The notes under the pieces are model-generated. The model was not told the origin of the DNA. It did no database searches and worked only from the letters and a program-made list of their open reading frames with translations. A program made the position numbers and the translations under genes. From JAFECT01 sp035551675 (GTDB lineage: Bacteria > Pseudomonadota > Alphaproteobacteria > Caulobacterales > Caulobacteraceae), in the NCBI GenBank assembly GCA_035551675.1, contig DASZMV010000026.1:1-64000 (forward strand): a stretch of 64,000 nucleotides of DNA. Reading direction: 5' to 3'. Shown piece after piece: positions 16,130 to 24,980 of this stretch (positions within the stretch are counted from its first letter, which is position 1; each line of letters starts with the position of its first letter).

Positions 16130-16750
16130 ATGTCCGTTATGGTGTCCTCTCGTGCGGCGTTCGGCCGGATCGCCCTCGTGTCGGCAGTCTACGCCGTAGC
16201 CTACCTCGTCGCCGCGGCGCTCGATCTGGGAACGACGGCGATGGCGCTGCAACGCACCGGCGCCAGCGAGGGCAACGTCTTTGCGACGGGCGCGGCGGGT
16301 TACGACGCGATGCGCGCGTGGGTGACCACCCTCGTCGCGGGCTTCGTCATTGAGGGCTTCCTGCTGATCGCCGCGCTGAACGCCGGCAAGGTCGCTCAGA
16401 ACTGGCTGCAGAGGCCGGTCCGCTCGTTCGGCAAGTTCTACGTCAATCCGTTCGCGCGCAGCGTCGTCGACCGTTCGCCGCTGCACACCTTGGCGTTCGT
16501 GTTCGCCTTCCCGCTGCTGCGGGTGCTGGCGGCGGGCAACAACCTGATGATCTGGGCCGGGATGACGCCGCCGTTCGGATGGCTCATCGGCGTGCTGACC
16601 CACGCGACCACGCCGGCGATCGCGTTTTGGGCGGTGATGGGACCCGCGTTCTACCTGCTCGCCTTCGCGATGGCGCCGCTGGCCGCTCGCGCGATCGTCT
16701 GGCTCCGGCGCGGCGCCGATGCGCCGCGCGCGGGGGTGGCGACTGCTTAA
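16130..16750 (+). CDS. Integral membrane protein, unknown family
   Basis: Protein of 206 residues with four to five hydrophobic helices: about 13-35, 63-85, 120-140 and 150-190. A short loop (WLQRPVRSFGKFYVNPFARS) separates the halves. No transporter or enzyme motif is visible. Control by the adjacent TetR regulator through the palindrome just upstream is likely and is the only functional hint. An internal Met at position 4 is an alternative start. It overlaps the convergent GST gene by four bases at the 3' end. Confidence 0.7.
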   Translation: MSVMVSSRAAFGRIALVSAVYAVAYLVAAALDLGTTAMALQRTGASEGNVFATGAAGYDAMRAWVTTLVAGFVIEGFLLIAALNAGKVAQNWLQRPVRSFGKFYVNPFARSVVDRSPLHTLAFVFAFPLLRVLAAGNNLMIWAGMTPPFGWLIGVLTHATTPAIAFWAVMGPAFYLLAFAMAPLAARAIVWLRRGADAPRAGVATA

Positions 16751-17373
16751 GCCGCCACCGGCTCCAGGCGCTTTTCGCGCACGGCGGTGACGTTGTCGCG
16801 CCATTGCTTCAGGGCGGGGAACGGTTCGATGACCGAGGGCGGGATGCCGTCCAGCGAGCCGTCGGTCAGCTTGTTGACCGAGTGCAGCAGTTTCAGGTCC
16901 GCGATGGTCAGACTGTCGCCCACCAAGAAACCGGTCGAACCGTTGTCGCGGATCAGCTTCTCGAAGCGCGCGAAGTTGGCGGGGATGGTGTTCTCCGCCA
17001 TGTCCTTGCGCAGCGCCGCCTTGCGCTCGGCGTCTTCCTCGCGAATCGAAGCGCCCATGGGCGCCATCATGTCGTCGACGCCGTCCATGGCCTCGTCCAC
17101 GCGCAGCGCCAGCAACGGATCGGACGGATAAAGGCCCGAGCGTTTGCCTGCGTAACGCAGGATCGCGGTGCTCTGGCTGATAGTCTTGCCATCGACTTGC
17201 AGGATCGGCACGGCGCCGAACGGCAGCTCGCCCGAGGTCTTCATGGCGCCGAAGGCGTCGAAATCGACGTGCTTGTCCTCGAACGCCACGCCGCCGATGC
17301 GCAAGGCGTCGCGGATCGGCGCCGCGCGACCGCCGAAGGGGAAATAGATCAGGGTCAGGGAGGGAGTGCTCAT
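16747..17373 (-). CDS. Glutathione S-transferase family protein
   Basis: Cytosolic protein of 208 residues with the two GST domains. The N-terminal thioredoxin-like part has Tyr10 in SLTLIYFPFGGRAAPIR, the cis-Pro motif GAVPILQVDG and the glutathione-contact pair QSTAILRY. The all-helical C-terminal part contains GDSLTIADLKL, the family N-capping box. The pattern is closest to sigma-class or prostaglandin-D-synthase-like GSTs. Substrate unknown. DUF3297 lies upstream on the same strand. Confidence 0.85.
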   Translation of the reverse strand: MSTPSLTLIYFPFGGRAAPIRDALRIGGVAFEDKHVDFDAFGAMKTSGELPFGAVPILQVDGKTISQSTAILRYAGKRSGLYPSDPLLALRVDEAMDGVDDMMAPMGASIREEDAERKAALRKDMAENTIPANFARFEKLIRDNGSTGFLVGDSLTIADLKLLHSVNKLTDGSLDGIPPSVIEPFPALKQWRDNVTAVREKRLEPVAA

Positions 17374-17401
17374 CGGGGACGCCTTTCCGGAGGGCAGGAG
17401 G

Positions 17402-17665
17402 TCAGTCTTCGTCGGCGGTTTCCGCCGGCGGGGTCTCGAAGAAGGGTTCGACCGGGCCCTGCAGTTTCAGGGTCAGGGGTTGGCCGCGCCGGTCCAGCGC
17501 CTTGCCGGCCTGGACGCGGATCCAGCCCTCGCTCACGCAGTATTCCTCGACGTTGGTCTTCTCCTGTCCCTTGAAACGGATGCCTATGCCGCGGGCCAAA
17601 AGGGCCTCGTCATAGTAGGGACTTTGCGGATTGGTGGAGAGGCGATCGGGGGGCGTGTCGGTCAT
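17402..17665 (-). CDS. DUF3297 family protein
   Basis: Small cytoplasmic protein of 87 residues. The conserved core GIGIRFKGQEKTNVEEYC is followed by VSEGWIRVQAGKALDR, and the product is the usual family length; function is unknown. Same strand as, and 28 bases upstream of, the GST gene, so the two may share a transcript. The acidic C-terminus (ETADED) is variable in the family. Confidence 0.85.
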   Translation of the reverse strand: MTDTPPDRLSTNPQSPYYDEALLARGIGIRFKGQEKTNVEEYCVSEGWIRVQAGKALDRRGQPLTLKLQGPVEPFFETPPAETADED

Positions 17666-17720
17666 GGGCGACAGATAGCGCCTCGCTTGCAGGAATCCAA
17701 TCGGGTCGGTTCCGACGAGA

Positions 17721-18851
17721 TCAACCGGTCATTTTCGCGAACAGCGCCTGTTGGGCGGCGAAGATGCGGGCTTTTGCCTCTTCGTTCACGCTCATGTCCC
17801 AGACACCTTCCTCATGCGTGCCGCCGAGCATGATCCCGTCGTGGCGCGGGAACATGTAACAGTCGCCGCTCATCAGATTGTAGTCGACCTCGGGCTGGGG
17901 GAGCAGCACGATGAGCTGCCCCTTCACGGGCATGATCCCCGGATCGTTGAACAGCTTGCCGGCCCCCAGGCCCGTGCAGTTGTAGACCACCGGCTCGCTC
18001 AACGCGGTGACCTGATCGGGCGTTTCGAACCTACGCACTTCGATCTGACCGCCCGCGGCGAAGAAGTCCATCATCACGGCGTGCAGATAGATCGGCGGCT
18101 CGATGTGCATGGCGTCGAACTGCTGCAGCCAATAGTTACCGAACGGATGTTCCCCGGGGGCTAGATTGAGCGCTTCGGGCGCGAGGCCTTTCAGCGGCCC
18201 CGACGCGCCGGCCAATTGCGCCTGCGGCTGCGGCGCATCGCGCAACGTGAAGTTTCGCCGCCACGCGACGCCGTAGTGGGGCGACAGCATGGTCTGATAG
18301 CGGCGATAGGCCAGGTTCGCTGCCTGCACGAACTGGTCCTTGAACGCGTCGTTGATCTTCTCGTGGTCGTAGACGAGATAGGGCCACCACTGCGCGCCGG
18401 CGATGTTCGACGTGGTGTCCGGCGGCAGCTTGTCGGCATAGATCGTCACCTTGCCGCCGCGCTCCTGCAACAGCCGCGCGGTCGCCAAGCCGACGGCGCC
18501 GCAGCCCAGCACCGCGTACTTGCGATCCGGTCCCGCGAAGCCGAGCGGCACGGCGAGTTCAGACGTGCCCCACGACAGCGTCACGCCGCCGCCGCCGTGT
18601 CCGTAGTTGTGCACCAGCATCTTGTCGCCGAGCTTATCCGCGCGCACGACGAAACCTTCCGGCCGATAAGGCCTCAGACCGACAACGGTGCGCGTGATGC
18701 GATCCTCGTTCACCCACACCTTGGCGAGCTTCAACGGCGGCCGGCCGCTGTGCGACACCGCCGGCGGCGCGACGGCCAGCGATCCCGTCGTCGTGCAGGC
18801 GCCCGCGCCCGCGGCGGCGAGGGATGCGGCAAACAGGCGGCGGGTGAGCAT
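17721..18851 (-). CDS. Exported DAO-type FAD oxidoreductase with permuted motif order
   Basis: Protein of 376 residues with a Tat-like leader (TRRLFAASLAAAGAGAC; Cys19 may be lipidated). It carries hallmarks of D-amino-acid oxidases: GLRPYRP (58-64), HNYGHGG (81-87) and the FAD motif VLGCGAVG (114-121). In ordinary family members the FAD motif is at the N-terminus and the other two are at the C-terminus; here they come first, and the chain ends in the helix that normally precedes GLRPYRP. This reads as a circular permutation in one uninterrupted frame. It probably oxidises D-amino acids or similar amines in the periplasm. GAGG seven bases upstream supports ATG 18851. Confidence 0.75.
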   Translation of the reverse strand: MLTRRLFAASLAAAGAGACTTTGSLAVAPPAVSHSGRPPLKLAKVWVNEDRITRTVVGLRPYRPEGFVVRADKLGDKMLVHNYGHGGGGVTLSWGTSELAVPLGFAGPDRKYAVLGCGAVGLATARLLQERGGKVTIYADKLPPDTTSNIAGAQWWPYLVYDHEKINDAFKDQFVQAANLAYRRYQTMLSPHYGVAWRRNFTLRDAPQPQAQLAGASGPLKGLAPEALNLAPGEHPFGNYWLQQFDAMHIEPPIYLHAVMMDFFAAGGQIEVRRFETPDQVTALSEPVVYNCTGLGAGKLFNDPGIMPVKGQLIVLLPQPEVDYNLMSGDCYMFPRHDGIMLGGTHEEGVWDMSVNEEAKARIFAAQQALFAKMTG

Positions 18852-18898
18852 GGCGGACCTCGCGGAAGCGACCGGCGAAGCTTAGGCGAGACGCGCGG

Positions 18899-19858
18899 TC
18901 AGAGACAGAGCTTCTCGTTCTCTTCCGCCACCTTGAAGCCGTTCTTCACGACCTCTTCGCGAGCGGGGGAATCCTTAAACCTGGCCGGGTTGGACCAGTT
19001 CAGGTGGATGAAGCGAACCTTGGCGCGTTCCGCCTCGGGCAGGGACGCGAACCTCTGCATCGACTTGGTGATCATCGGGTGCGGAATCTTCGACATGTCG
19101 CGCCCCGGCAGTTCGCCGTCGGCGAAGAAGGTGCCGTCGAGATAGGCGACGTCGACCTTGGCGATCTCGTCCTCGACCTTCACGCCCTGGGCGTCCCAGT
19201 CCTCCCACCGGTCGATGTCGGGAATGAACAGGACCTTCTTGTCCGGTCCTTCGATGCGGAAGCCGACCACCTCGGAATATTCCTGGCGATGCGGCACGCG
19301 CAGCGGGGTGACGCTCAGCCCGTCGCCCAATTCCACCGGCGTGCGGTCGGCCAACGGTTTCAGAATGATGTTGCCGAGGCTGACGAGTTGCGACCACGGC
19401 CCGTTCTTCGACAGAAAATCGGCCATGCGCGGCATGGTGTAGACCGGCTGGCCCTTAGCCCCCATGCTCTCGTTCCCGAAGAACATCAGGCCGGTGTAAT
19501 GGCCGATGTGCGCGTGGGTCAGGAACACGCCGTCGAGACCGGGCGCCGGCCCGTTGGTCTTCGTCATCATGTCGAAACGGTGGAGCTGGTCGCGCACGTC
19601 CGGCGTCGCGTCGAGCAGATAGCGGCGTCCCGAGCGACGGTCGAACAGGCCCAGCGAACTCGCGGTGCGGACCTGCTTCCGGTCGCGCCAGGCGGGATCG
19701 TCGTCGTGGCCCAGCTGAGGCGAGCCCCCGTCCTGGCCCGAGCCCAGGACATAGAGCTCGACCTCGCAAGACTTGGAATTCGCCGTCCTGGAATTAGCGG
19801 GCGCCGCCATCATCAATCCCGCGGCGAGCACGCTCAAGACTAAGAGCCGTCCGATCAT
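18899..19858 (-). CDS. Periplasmic PqqB-like metallo-beta-lactamase-fold protein
   Basis: Protein of 319 residues with an N-terminal signal sequence. The mature part opens VELYVLGSGQDGGSPQLG, like PqqB, and contains HAHIGH at 115-120, then VPHRQEYSEVVGFRI and IPDIDRWEDWD. The usual metal motif is HxHxDH, so the Asp is replaced by Gly119 and the second metal site is probably altered. It is not a pyrroloquinoline quinone synthesis gene by context (no pqq neighbours). The role is unknown; the phosphodiesterase/hydrolase fold is clear. AAGAGG upstream supports ATG 19858. Confidence 0.7.
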   Translation of the reverse strand: MIGRLLVLSVLAAGLMMAAPANSRTANSKSCEVELYVLGSGQDGGSPQLGHDDDPAWRDRKQVRTASSLGLFDRRSGRRYLLDATPDVRDQLHRFDMMTKTNGPAPGLDGVFLTHAHIGHYTGLMFFGNESMGAKGQPVYTMPRMADFLSKNGPWSQLVSLGNIILKPLADRTPVELGDGLSVTPLRVPHRQEYSEVVGFRIEGPDKKVLFIPDIDRWEDWDAQGVKVEDEIAKVDVAYLDGTFFADGELPGRDMSKIPHPMITKSMQRFASLPEAERAKVRFIHLNWSNPARFKDSPAREEVVKNGFKVAEENEKLCL

Positions 19859-19924
19859 CGCCGATACCTCTTGGGCGACCCGTTAGCGGCTTCCAAGCCG
19901 CCCGAAAAGGCGCCTAATGGCGAT

Positions 19925-20491
19925 ATGCGCCGTATCGCCTCACTCTATCTGGCCGGCCCGGACCTATGGTTTCCGGACGCCCTCGCCCTGACCCAGCGCA
20001 AGCGCGCGCTGTGCGAGGCGGCCGGGTTCAAGGGGGTGACCTGCATCGACGGGGTGCTCACCGAGACCGAGCCGTCCGAGGCGATGGCGCGCGAAATCTA
20101 CGCCGACAACGTCGCCCGCATCCGCCAGTGCGACGGTCTGGTCGCGAATCTGACGCCCTGGCGCGGACCCGGCTGCGATCCGGGCACGGCCTTCGAAGTC
20201 GGCTTCGCCGCGGCGCTCGGCAAGCCGGTGTTCGCCTATCTCAACGTCCCCGACGAGGACGAGGCCGATCACCGCGGCCGCGTCGACATGATCATGGGCG
20301 CTCGCCAGGACGAGGAAGGCCGCTGGCGCGACGGCCTCGGCAACGAGATCGAGGACTTCGGCCTGCCGGAAAACCTGATGCTGTGGGCCGAGGCGCGCCG
20401 GTTCTTCGTGATCGTGACCCCGGAACCCTTCGCCGACCTGACGGGACTGCAGCTGGCGCTCGACGCGGCCCGCGTTTACGCGACGGCTTAA
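19925..20491 (+). CDS. Nucleoside 2-deoxyribosyltransferase
   Basis: Enzyme of 188 residues that cleaves or transfers the 2-deoxyribose of nucleosides or nucleotides in the cytoplasm. Family features are the opening SLYLAGPDLWFPDA, the conserved Asp in RIRQCDGLVANLTPWRG and the catalytic Glu in DPGTAFEVGFAAALGKPVFAY. ATG 19925 is preferred to the upstream TTG at 19871, which would add 18 residues not seen in the family. Likely in nucleotide salvage. Divergent from the metallo-beta-lactamase-fold gene; convergent with the methyltransferase gene. Confidence 0.85.
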   Translation: MRRIASLYLAGPDLWFPDALALTQRKRALCEAAGFKGVTCIDGVLTETEPSEAMAREIYADNVARIRQCDGLVANLTPWRGPGCDPGTAFEVGFAAALGKPVFAYLNVPDEDEADHRGRVDMIMGARQDEEGRWRDGLGNEIEDFGLPENLMLWAEARRFFVIVTPEPFADLTGLQLALDAARVYATA

Positions 20492-20521
20492 CTTCCCCGA
20501 TTTCCGCGCGATAGGGTGAGG

Positions 20522-21298
20522 TCAAACCCACTCCAACTCCGCTTCGCCCCGAAGGATCGCCTCCGCTTGCGGCGTGTGCTTCGACCCCGACCGGTCGTGC
20601 AGAACCAGCGGCGGGAGCAGTTGCAATGGCGCCTTTCCGGTCTTCACCGCACGGATCAGCACGCGCTTGGCGGGTTCGTCGGCGTGGGGATGCACCGGCC
20701 GCACCTGGAACGAGCCCGCCTGCGCCGCCAATAGGGCTATGACGTCGAAGGCCCGGTCGGCGCGGTGGATGAGGATCACGCGTCCGCCTTCGCGCACGGC
20801 CTTCAGCAGGAATCGGGTCCAGGCGTCGAGGCCGGTGTCGGCGATCCAGGCGCCCTGCTTCTCGGGCGCCGGTGCGCGCAGGCTGCCGGGGTCGTCGAAG
20901 AACGGTGGGTTGGCGATGGCGAGGTCGAAGGGCTTTTCCCCCGGCGCGAGGAAGCCCTGGCCGGCGAAACCCCGGCCCACATCACCCGCGCGCACCAACA
21001 CCCGGCCTTCGGCCCCATTGAGGACCACGTTGCGTTCCGCGAGCGCGAACGCCGCAACGTCCCGCTCGACCCCGGTGTAAAGGCCTTCCGGTCGGCGCCT
21101 GAACGCCTGAAACAGCACCGCGCCCGCGCCGCAGCCGGCCTCGAGCGCCCGTTCGCCCGGGGCCAGGTCGCAGGCCGCCGCGAGCAGCGCCGCGTCCATC
21201 CCCGCCCGGTAGCCGCGCGCAGGCTGAAGCAGCCGCACCCGGCCGTCCAGCAGCCGGTCCTCGGTGGTTGCAAGGTCTGTGGAAGGCGTGTCGTTCAT
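20522..21298 (-). CDS. tRNA1(Val) adenine-37 N6-methyltransferase-like protein
   Basis: SAM-dependent methyltransferase of 258 residues. The SAM loop is ALEAGCGAGAVL, and the target-amine motif is NPPFF, typical of N6-adenine enzymes such as TrmN6. The N-terminal LLDGRVRLLQPARGYRAGMDAALLAA matches the TrmN6 family start. The substrate is inferred from family. ATG 21298 is chosen because the longer frame runs through the neighbouring octaprenyl synthase gene. It is divergent from that gene with a 120-bp gap. Confidence 0.8.
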   Translation of the reverse strand: MNDTPSTDLATTEDRLLDGRVRLLQPARGYRAGMDAALLAAACDLAPGERALEAGCGAGAVLFQAFRRRPEGLYTGVERDVAAFALAERNVVLNGAEGRVLVRAGDVGRGFAGQGFLAPGEKPFDLAIANPPFFDDPGSLRAPAPEKQGAWIADTGLDAWTRFLLKAVREGGRVILIHRADRAFDVIALLAAQAGSFQVRPVHPHADEPAKRVLIRAVKTGKAPLQLLPPLVLHDRSGSKHTPQAEAILRGEAELEWV

Positions 21299-21418
21299 CA
21301 AGCCAGACAGGGATTTGGGCGTTTCTGCGGCTTGACCCTCCGGGGCCGCATAACCATTGTGCGCCGCGACCGCCGGGCCGCGCCAGTCGCGCCCGCCGCC
21401 TTTTTTGGAGCCCGGTTT

Positions 21419-22429
21419 TTGGACGCCGCTAACGCCGCCCTCTTGAGACGCCCCGGCGACGTCGAGCCCTTGGTCCGGCTGGCCCATGCCGATATGGCCG
21501 AGGTCGATCGCCTGATCCTCGACCGGATGAAAAGCGAAATTCCGCTGATCCCGGCCCTGGCGGAGCACTTGATCTCCGCCGGCGGCAAGCGTCTGCGTCC
21601 GCTGCTGACCCTCGCGGCCGCCCGCGTCTGCGGCGGAGGGGCTGAGCGCGCGGCCAAGCTGGCCGCCGCCGTGGAGTTCATCCACACCGCCACCCTGCTC
21701 CACGACGACGTGGTCGACGGGTCGGAGATGCGGCGCGGCAAGACGGCCGCCCACCTGATCTGGGGCTCGGCCCAAAGCGTTCTGGTCGGCGACTTCCTGT
21801 TCTCGCGCTCGTTCGAACTGATGGTCGAGACCGGCTCGCTGCGCGCGCTCGAAATCCTCGCCCGCGCCTCGCGCGTCATTGCCGAGGGCGAGGTGCTGCA
21901 GCTCACCCGCGCGCACGACCTGAAGCTCAGCCAGGCGGTCTATCTCGAGATCATCGGGGCCATGACCGCCGAACTGTTCGCCGCCGCCGCCGAAGCCGGC
22001 GCGGTCGCGGCGAACGCCGACGACGCGCGCGCCGCGTCGCTGAGGGCCTACGGTCAGAACCTCGGTCTTGCCTTCCAGTTGGTCGACGACGCGCTCGACT
22101 ACGGCGGTCAGTCGGAAGTGCTCGGCAAGAACGCCGGCGACGACTTCCGGGAGGGGAAGGCGACGCTGCCTCTGTTGCTGGCGATCCAGCGGACGCTCGG
22201 TCGCGAGGACGCGTTCTGGGAACGCACTCTGGTCGCGCGCGATCAGACCGACGCCGATTTCAAGCGTGCGCGTGAACTGATCCTGGGAACCGGCGCCTGG
22301 CGCGCGACGCTCGACCTCGCCGGCGACTACGCCGACGCGGCCAAGGACGCGCTCGCGGACCTGCCCGACACGGAATGGCGCTCGGCGCTGGAACAGCTCG
22401 CGGACTTCGCGGTCAGCCGGACCGCCTAA
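21419..22429 (+). CDS. ispB: Octaprenyl-diphosphate synthase (trans-polyprenyl synthase)
   Basis: Makes the long isoprenoid chain of ubiquinone from farnesyl diphosphate and isopentenyl diphosphate. The 336-residue product has SAGGKRLRPLL, the first aspartate motif DDVVDGSEMRRGK and the second DDALDY, with small residues before the first motif as expected for a long-chain synthase. The start is TTG at 21419, with GGAG at 21407-21410 eight bases upstream; the next ATG (near 21487) would cut into the conserved N-terminal helix. It stands alone, overlapping a small convergent gene by four bases. Confidence 0.87.
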   Translation: MDAANAALLRRPGDVEPLVRLAHADMAEVDRLILDRMKSEIPLIPALAEHLISAGGKRLRPLLTLAAARVCGGGAERAAKLAAAVEFIHTATLLHDDVVDGSEMRRGKTAAHLIWGSAQSVLVGDFLFSRSFELMVETGSLRALEILARASRVIAEGEVLQLTRAHDLKLSQAVYLEIIGAMTAELFAAAAEAGAVAANADDARAASLRAYGQNLGLAFQLVDDALDYGGQSEVLGKNAGDDFREGKATLPLLLAIQRTLGREDAFWERTLVARDQTDADFKRARELILGTGAWRATLDLAGDYADAAKDALADLPDTEWRSALEQLADFAVSRTA

Positions 22430-22800
22430 AGCGCGCCACCGTGCGCAGCGAGCTCGGCGCGCACCTGATGCAGCGATTCTTTCACCGCTTGGCTGAATGC
22501 GCCTGCGATAATCACCGTCTTCACCTCGGGACCGAACAGGCCTTCCTGCGCGGTGGTCAAGACGGTCACCGCCGGCGCGCAGATCAAGATCGAGGCGCCG
22601 TTGGGCCGGGTGAACTTGGCGAATTTGTCGAGCAGGCCGATGCGCGACAGGAAGCCGTCGACGGGTTCGCTGATTTTATGAAACGAATCCCCCAGGCCGT
22701 AGACGCAGGTGATCTCGGCGCCGCTTTCCGGATCGCGTTCCGACACGGCGACGACCGCATCGGCGCGAAACGCCAGGTCGAGACCGCGGATGGTCGTCAA
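22426..22800 (-). CDS. Conserved hypothetical protein
   Basis: Soluble protein of about 124 residues, with TIRGLDLAFRADAVVAV at the N-terminus, a central VYGLGDSFHKISEPV and an amphipathic C-terminus. No family recognised. The start is uncertain: TTG 22800 is in frame but GAGAAGGA (22818-22825) is rather far; a CTG at 22809 would have better spacing. The frame stays open beyond the aminotransferase stop (22884) but loses coding character there. It follows the aspartate aminotransferase on the same strand and may share its transcript. Confidence 0.5.
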   Translation of the reverse strand: MTTIRGLDLAFRADAVVAVSERDPESGAEITCVYGLGDSFHKISEPVDGFLSRIGLLDKFAKFTRPNGASILICAPAVTVLTTAQEGLFGPEVKTVIIAGAFSQAVKESLHQVRAELAAHGGAL

Positions 22801-22883
22801 GGTCGGCAGGTTGCAATCCTTCTCGCATACGCAAGCGGACAGATTCAACGCGAACTGATGCGCCGTAACGGCGCCCTTAGTGA

Positions 22884-24098
22884 TCAGATCAGGCTGGCGC
22901 AGAACCGCTGGATACGGCCGCACGCGTCCTCCAGCACCTCGGTCGAGGTGGCGTAGGAGATGCGGAAGAACGGCGACAGGCCGAACGCCGCGCCGAACAC
23001 CACCGCCACGCCTTCGTCGCCGAGCAGTTCGGAGGCGAAGGTTTCGTCGCTGTCGATGCTCACGCCCGACGGCGTGCGCTTGCCGATGCAATCCTTCATC
23101 GACGGATAGACGTAGAAGGCGCCCTGCGGCGTCGCGCACTGGATGCCTTTGGCCTGGTTCAGCATCGAGACCACGAGGTTGCGGCGATCCTCGAACACCG
23201 CGCAACGCTCCGGAATGAAACCCTGCGGCCCGTTCAGCGCCTCGACCGCCGCCCATTGCGCGATGGAACAGGGGTTCGATGTCGACTGTCCTTCGACCTT
23301 CAGCATCGCCTTGATCAGCGGTTCCGGGCCGCCGGCATAGCCGATGCGCCAGCCGGTCATGGCGTAGGCCTTGGACACGCCGTTCATGGTCAGGGTGCGA
23401 TCATAGAGTTCGGGGCAGGCCTGCAGCAGGGTGATGAACTCCAACCCGTCGTAGAGCAGGTGCTCGTACATGTCGTCGGTCAGCACCCACACATGCGGAT
23501 GACGCGCCAGCACATCGCCCAGCGCGCGCAGTTCCTCGCGCGTATAGGCGGCGCCCGTCGGATTCGACGGCGAGTTCAGGATCAGCCACTTGGTGCGCGG
23601 CGTGATCGCGGCCTCCAGCACGTCGGCCTTCAGCTTGAACCCTGTCTCCGGTCCCGCCACCGCGATCTTCGGCTCGCCGCCAGCCAACAGCACCATGTCC
23701 GGATAGGACACCCAGTAGGGCGCCGGCACCACCACCTCGTCGCCCGGCGACAGGGTCGCCATAAGCGCATTGAAGATCACCGGCTTGCCGCCCGGCGCCA
23801 CGTGGATCTGCGCCGGCTTGTAGTCGAGGCCGTTCTCGCGCTTGAACTTGGCGACAATGGCCGCCTTCAGCTCGGGGATGCCGTCGACGTCGGTGTACTT
23901 GGTCTCGCCGCGGCGGATGGCGTCAATGGCTGCTTCCTTGACGTTCTCCGGCGTGTCGAAGTCCGGCTCGCCCGCGCCGAGCGAGATCACGTCCTTGCCC
24001 TGCCGTTTCAGCTCGCGCGCCTTGGCCGAGACCGCCAGGGTCTGGGACGGCTTTACCCGGCGCAGGGCTTCGGACTCCAGGACAGCGGCTTGGCTCAT
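22884..24098 (-). CDS. Aspartate aminotransferase (class I)
   Basis: PLP enzyme of 404 residues that exchanges amino groups between aspartate and 2-oxoglutarate in the cytoplasm. It shows the subgroup I-gamma pattern of alphaproteobacterial AspAT (AatA): YTDVDGIPELK, NSPSNPTG, Lys243 in NGVSKAYAMTGWRIGYAGGP as the PLP-binding lysine, and FFRISYATS near the end supplying the carboxylate-binding Arg. ATG 24098 gives the family's normal N-terminus; an upstream extension is not conserved in kind. Some relatives also act as prephenate aminotransferases, so the physiological substrate range is open. Confidence 0.9.
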   Translation of the reverse strand: MSQAAVLESEALRRVKPSQTLAVSAKARELKRQGKDVISLGAGEPDFDTPENVKEAAIDAIRRGETKYTDVDGIPELKAAIVAKFKRENGLDYKPAQIHVAPGGKPVIFNALMATLSPGDEVVVPAPYWVSYPDMVLLAGGEPKIAVAGPETGFKLKADVLEAAITPRTKWLILNSPSNPTGAAYTREELRALGDVLARHPHVWVLTDDMYEHLLYDGLEFITLLQACPELYDRTLTMNGVSKAYAMTGWRIGYAGGPEPLIKAMLKVEGQSTSNPCSIAQWAAVEALNGPQGFIPERCAVFEDRRNLVVSMLNQAKGIQCATPQGAFYVYPSMKDCIGKRTPSGVSIDSDETFASELLGDEGVAVVFGAAFGLSPFFRISYATSTEVLEDACGRIQRFCASLI

Positions 24099-24245
24099 GG
24101 GCGGTCGACTCCATCTCGCAAGTGCGAAAAGCGCGGGGAAGCTAGGGCGCGGGGGTGGCCGAGTCCACGGCCGGGCCGGTGAAAAAATGTTGCGGCGGTT
24201 TGCAGGCTTGCTGATCTCGCATGCCGCTCCACTATAAGCCGCGCA

Positions 24246-24980
24246 ATGCTTCGACCCTTGCAACAGATCTGGCGCTTCCTCACCAGCATGGACGTCAAGA
24301 CCGGCCGCGCCATCGCGGTGACGGTGGGGCTGTTTGCGACCGTGGCCCTGGTGTTCTTTTTCGGCAAGACGGAGCTGGGGCGGGCGACCGAGGGGCGGTT
24401 CGAGGCGTGGTTGACGGGCTTTTCGGGCAGCCCCTGGGCTCTTCCGGCGGCGATTTTCGTCTTCACCGCGGCCTCGTTCATCGGGGCGCCCCAGTTCGTA
24501 CTGATTGCCGCCTGCGTGGTCGCGTTCGGGCCGGTGGAAGGGTTCTTCTACAGCTGGATCGCCACGGTGATTTCGGCGGCGGCCAACTTCTTCGTGGGAC
24601 GGCTCGCGGGAGCCAAGGCGCTGGCCCGGTTCGGCGGCGATACCGCCAACCGTTTGTCCGGGTACGTCGGCAAGAACGCCTTCTACGCCTCCTTCATCAT
24701 CCGCAACGTGCCCTCCGCGCCCTTCATCGTGGTCAACATGGCCTTCGGCGTGTCCCAGGCCCCGTTCCTGGGCTTCATCCTGGGCTGCGCCCTGGGTGTT
24801 CTTCCCAAGACCCTGCTGGTCGCGGTGTTCGGTCGCTCTGTCATGGCCATGAGCCGCGAGGGCGACTGGCGTCTCGCCCTGATCATCGCGGTCATCGGGG
24901 TGGCGTGGCTCGGCCTGATGCTGATCGCGCGGCGGGTGCTGGTGCGGCTGCGACCGGAACCGGAGAAAGATCCTTCGTGA
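24246..24980 (+). CDS. TVP38/TMEM64 (DedA-like) membrane protein
   Basis: Inner-membrane protein of 244 residues with about five to six membrane segments. The family core is FVFTAASFIGAPQFVLIAA, then SAAANFFVGRLAG and a re-entrant RNVPSAPFIVVNMAFG, as in the VTT/SNARE-associated domain proteins that move lipids across the membrane. It is divergent from the aminotransferase gene and overlaps the GST gene by four bases (GTGA). Its lipid substrate is unknown. Confidence 0.85.
   Translation: MLRPLQQIWRFLTSMDVKTGRAIAVTVGLFATVALVFFFGKTELGRATEGRFEAWLTGFSGSPWALPAAIFVFTAASFIGAPQFVLIAACVVAFGPVEGFFYSWIATVISAAANFFVGRLAGAKALARFGGDTANRLSGYVGKNAFYASFIIRNVPSAPFIVVNMAFGVSQAPFLGFILGCALGVLPKTLLVAVFGRSVMAMSREGDWRLALIIAVIGVAWLGLMLIARRVLVRLRPEPEKDPS

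Noticed and set aside
20765..21418. N-terminal extension of the octaprenyl synthase by about 220 residues
   Set aside because: The extension runs antisense through the methyltransferase gene and has no conserved features; the TTG start with a ribosome site is preferred.
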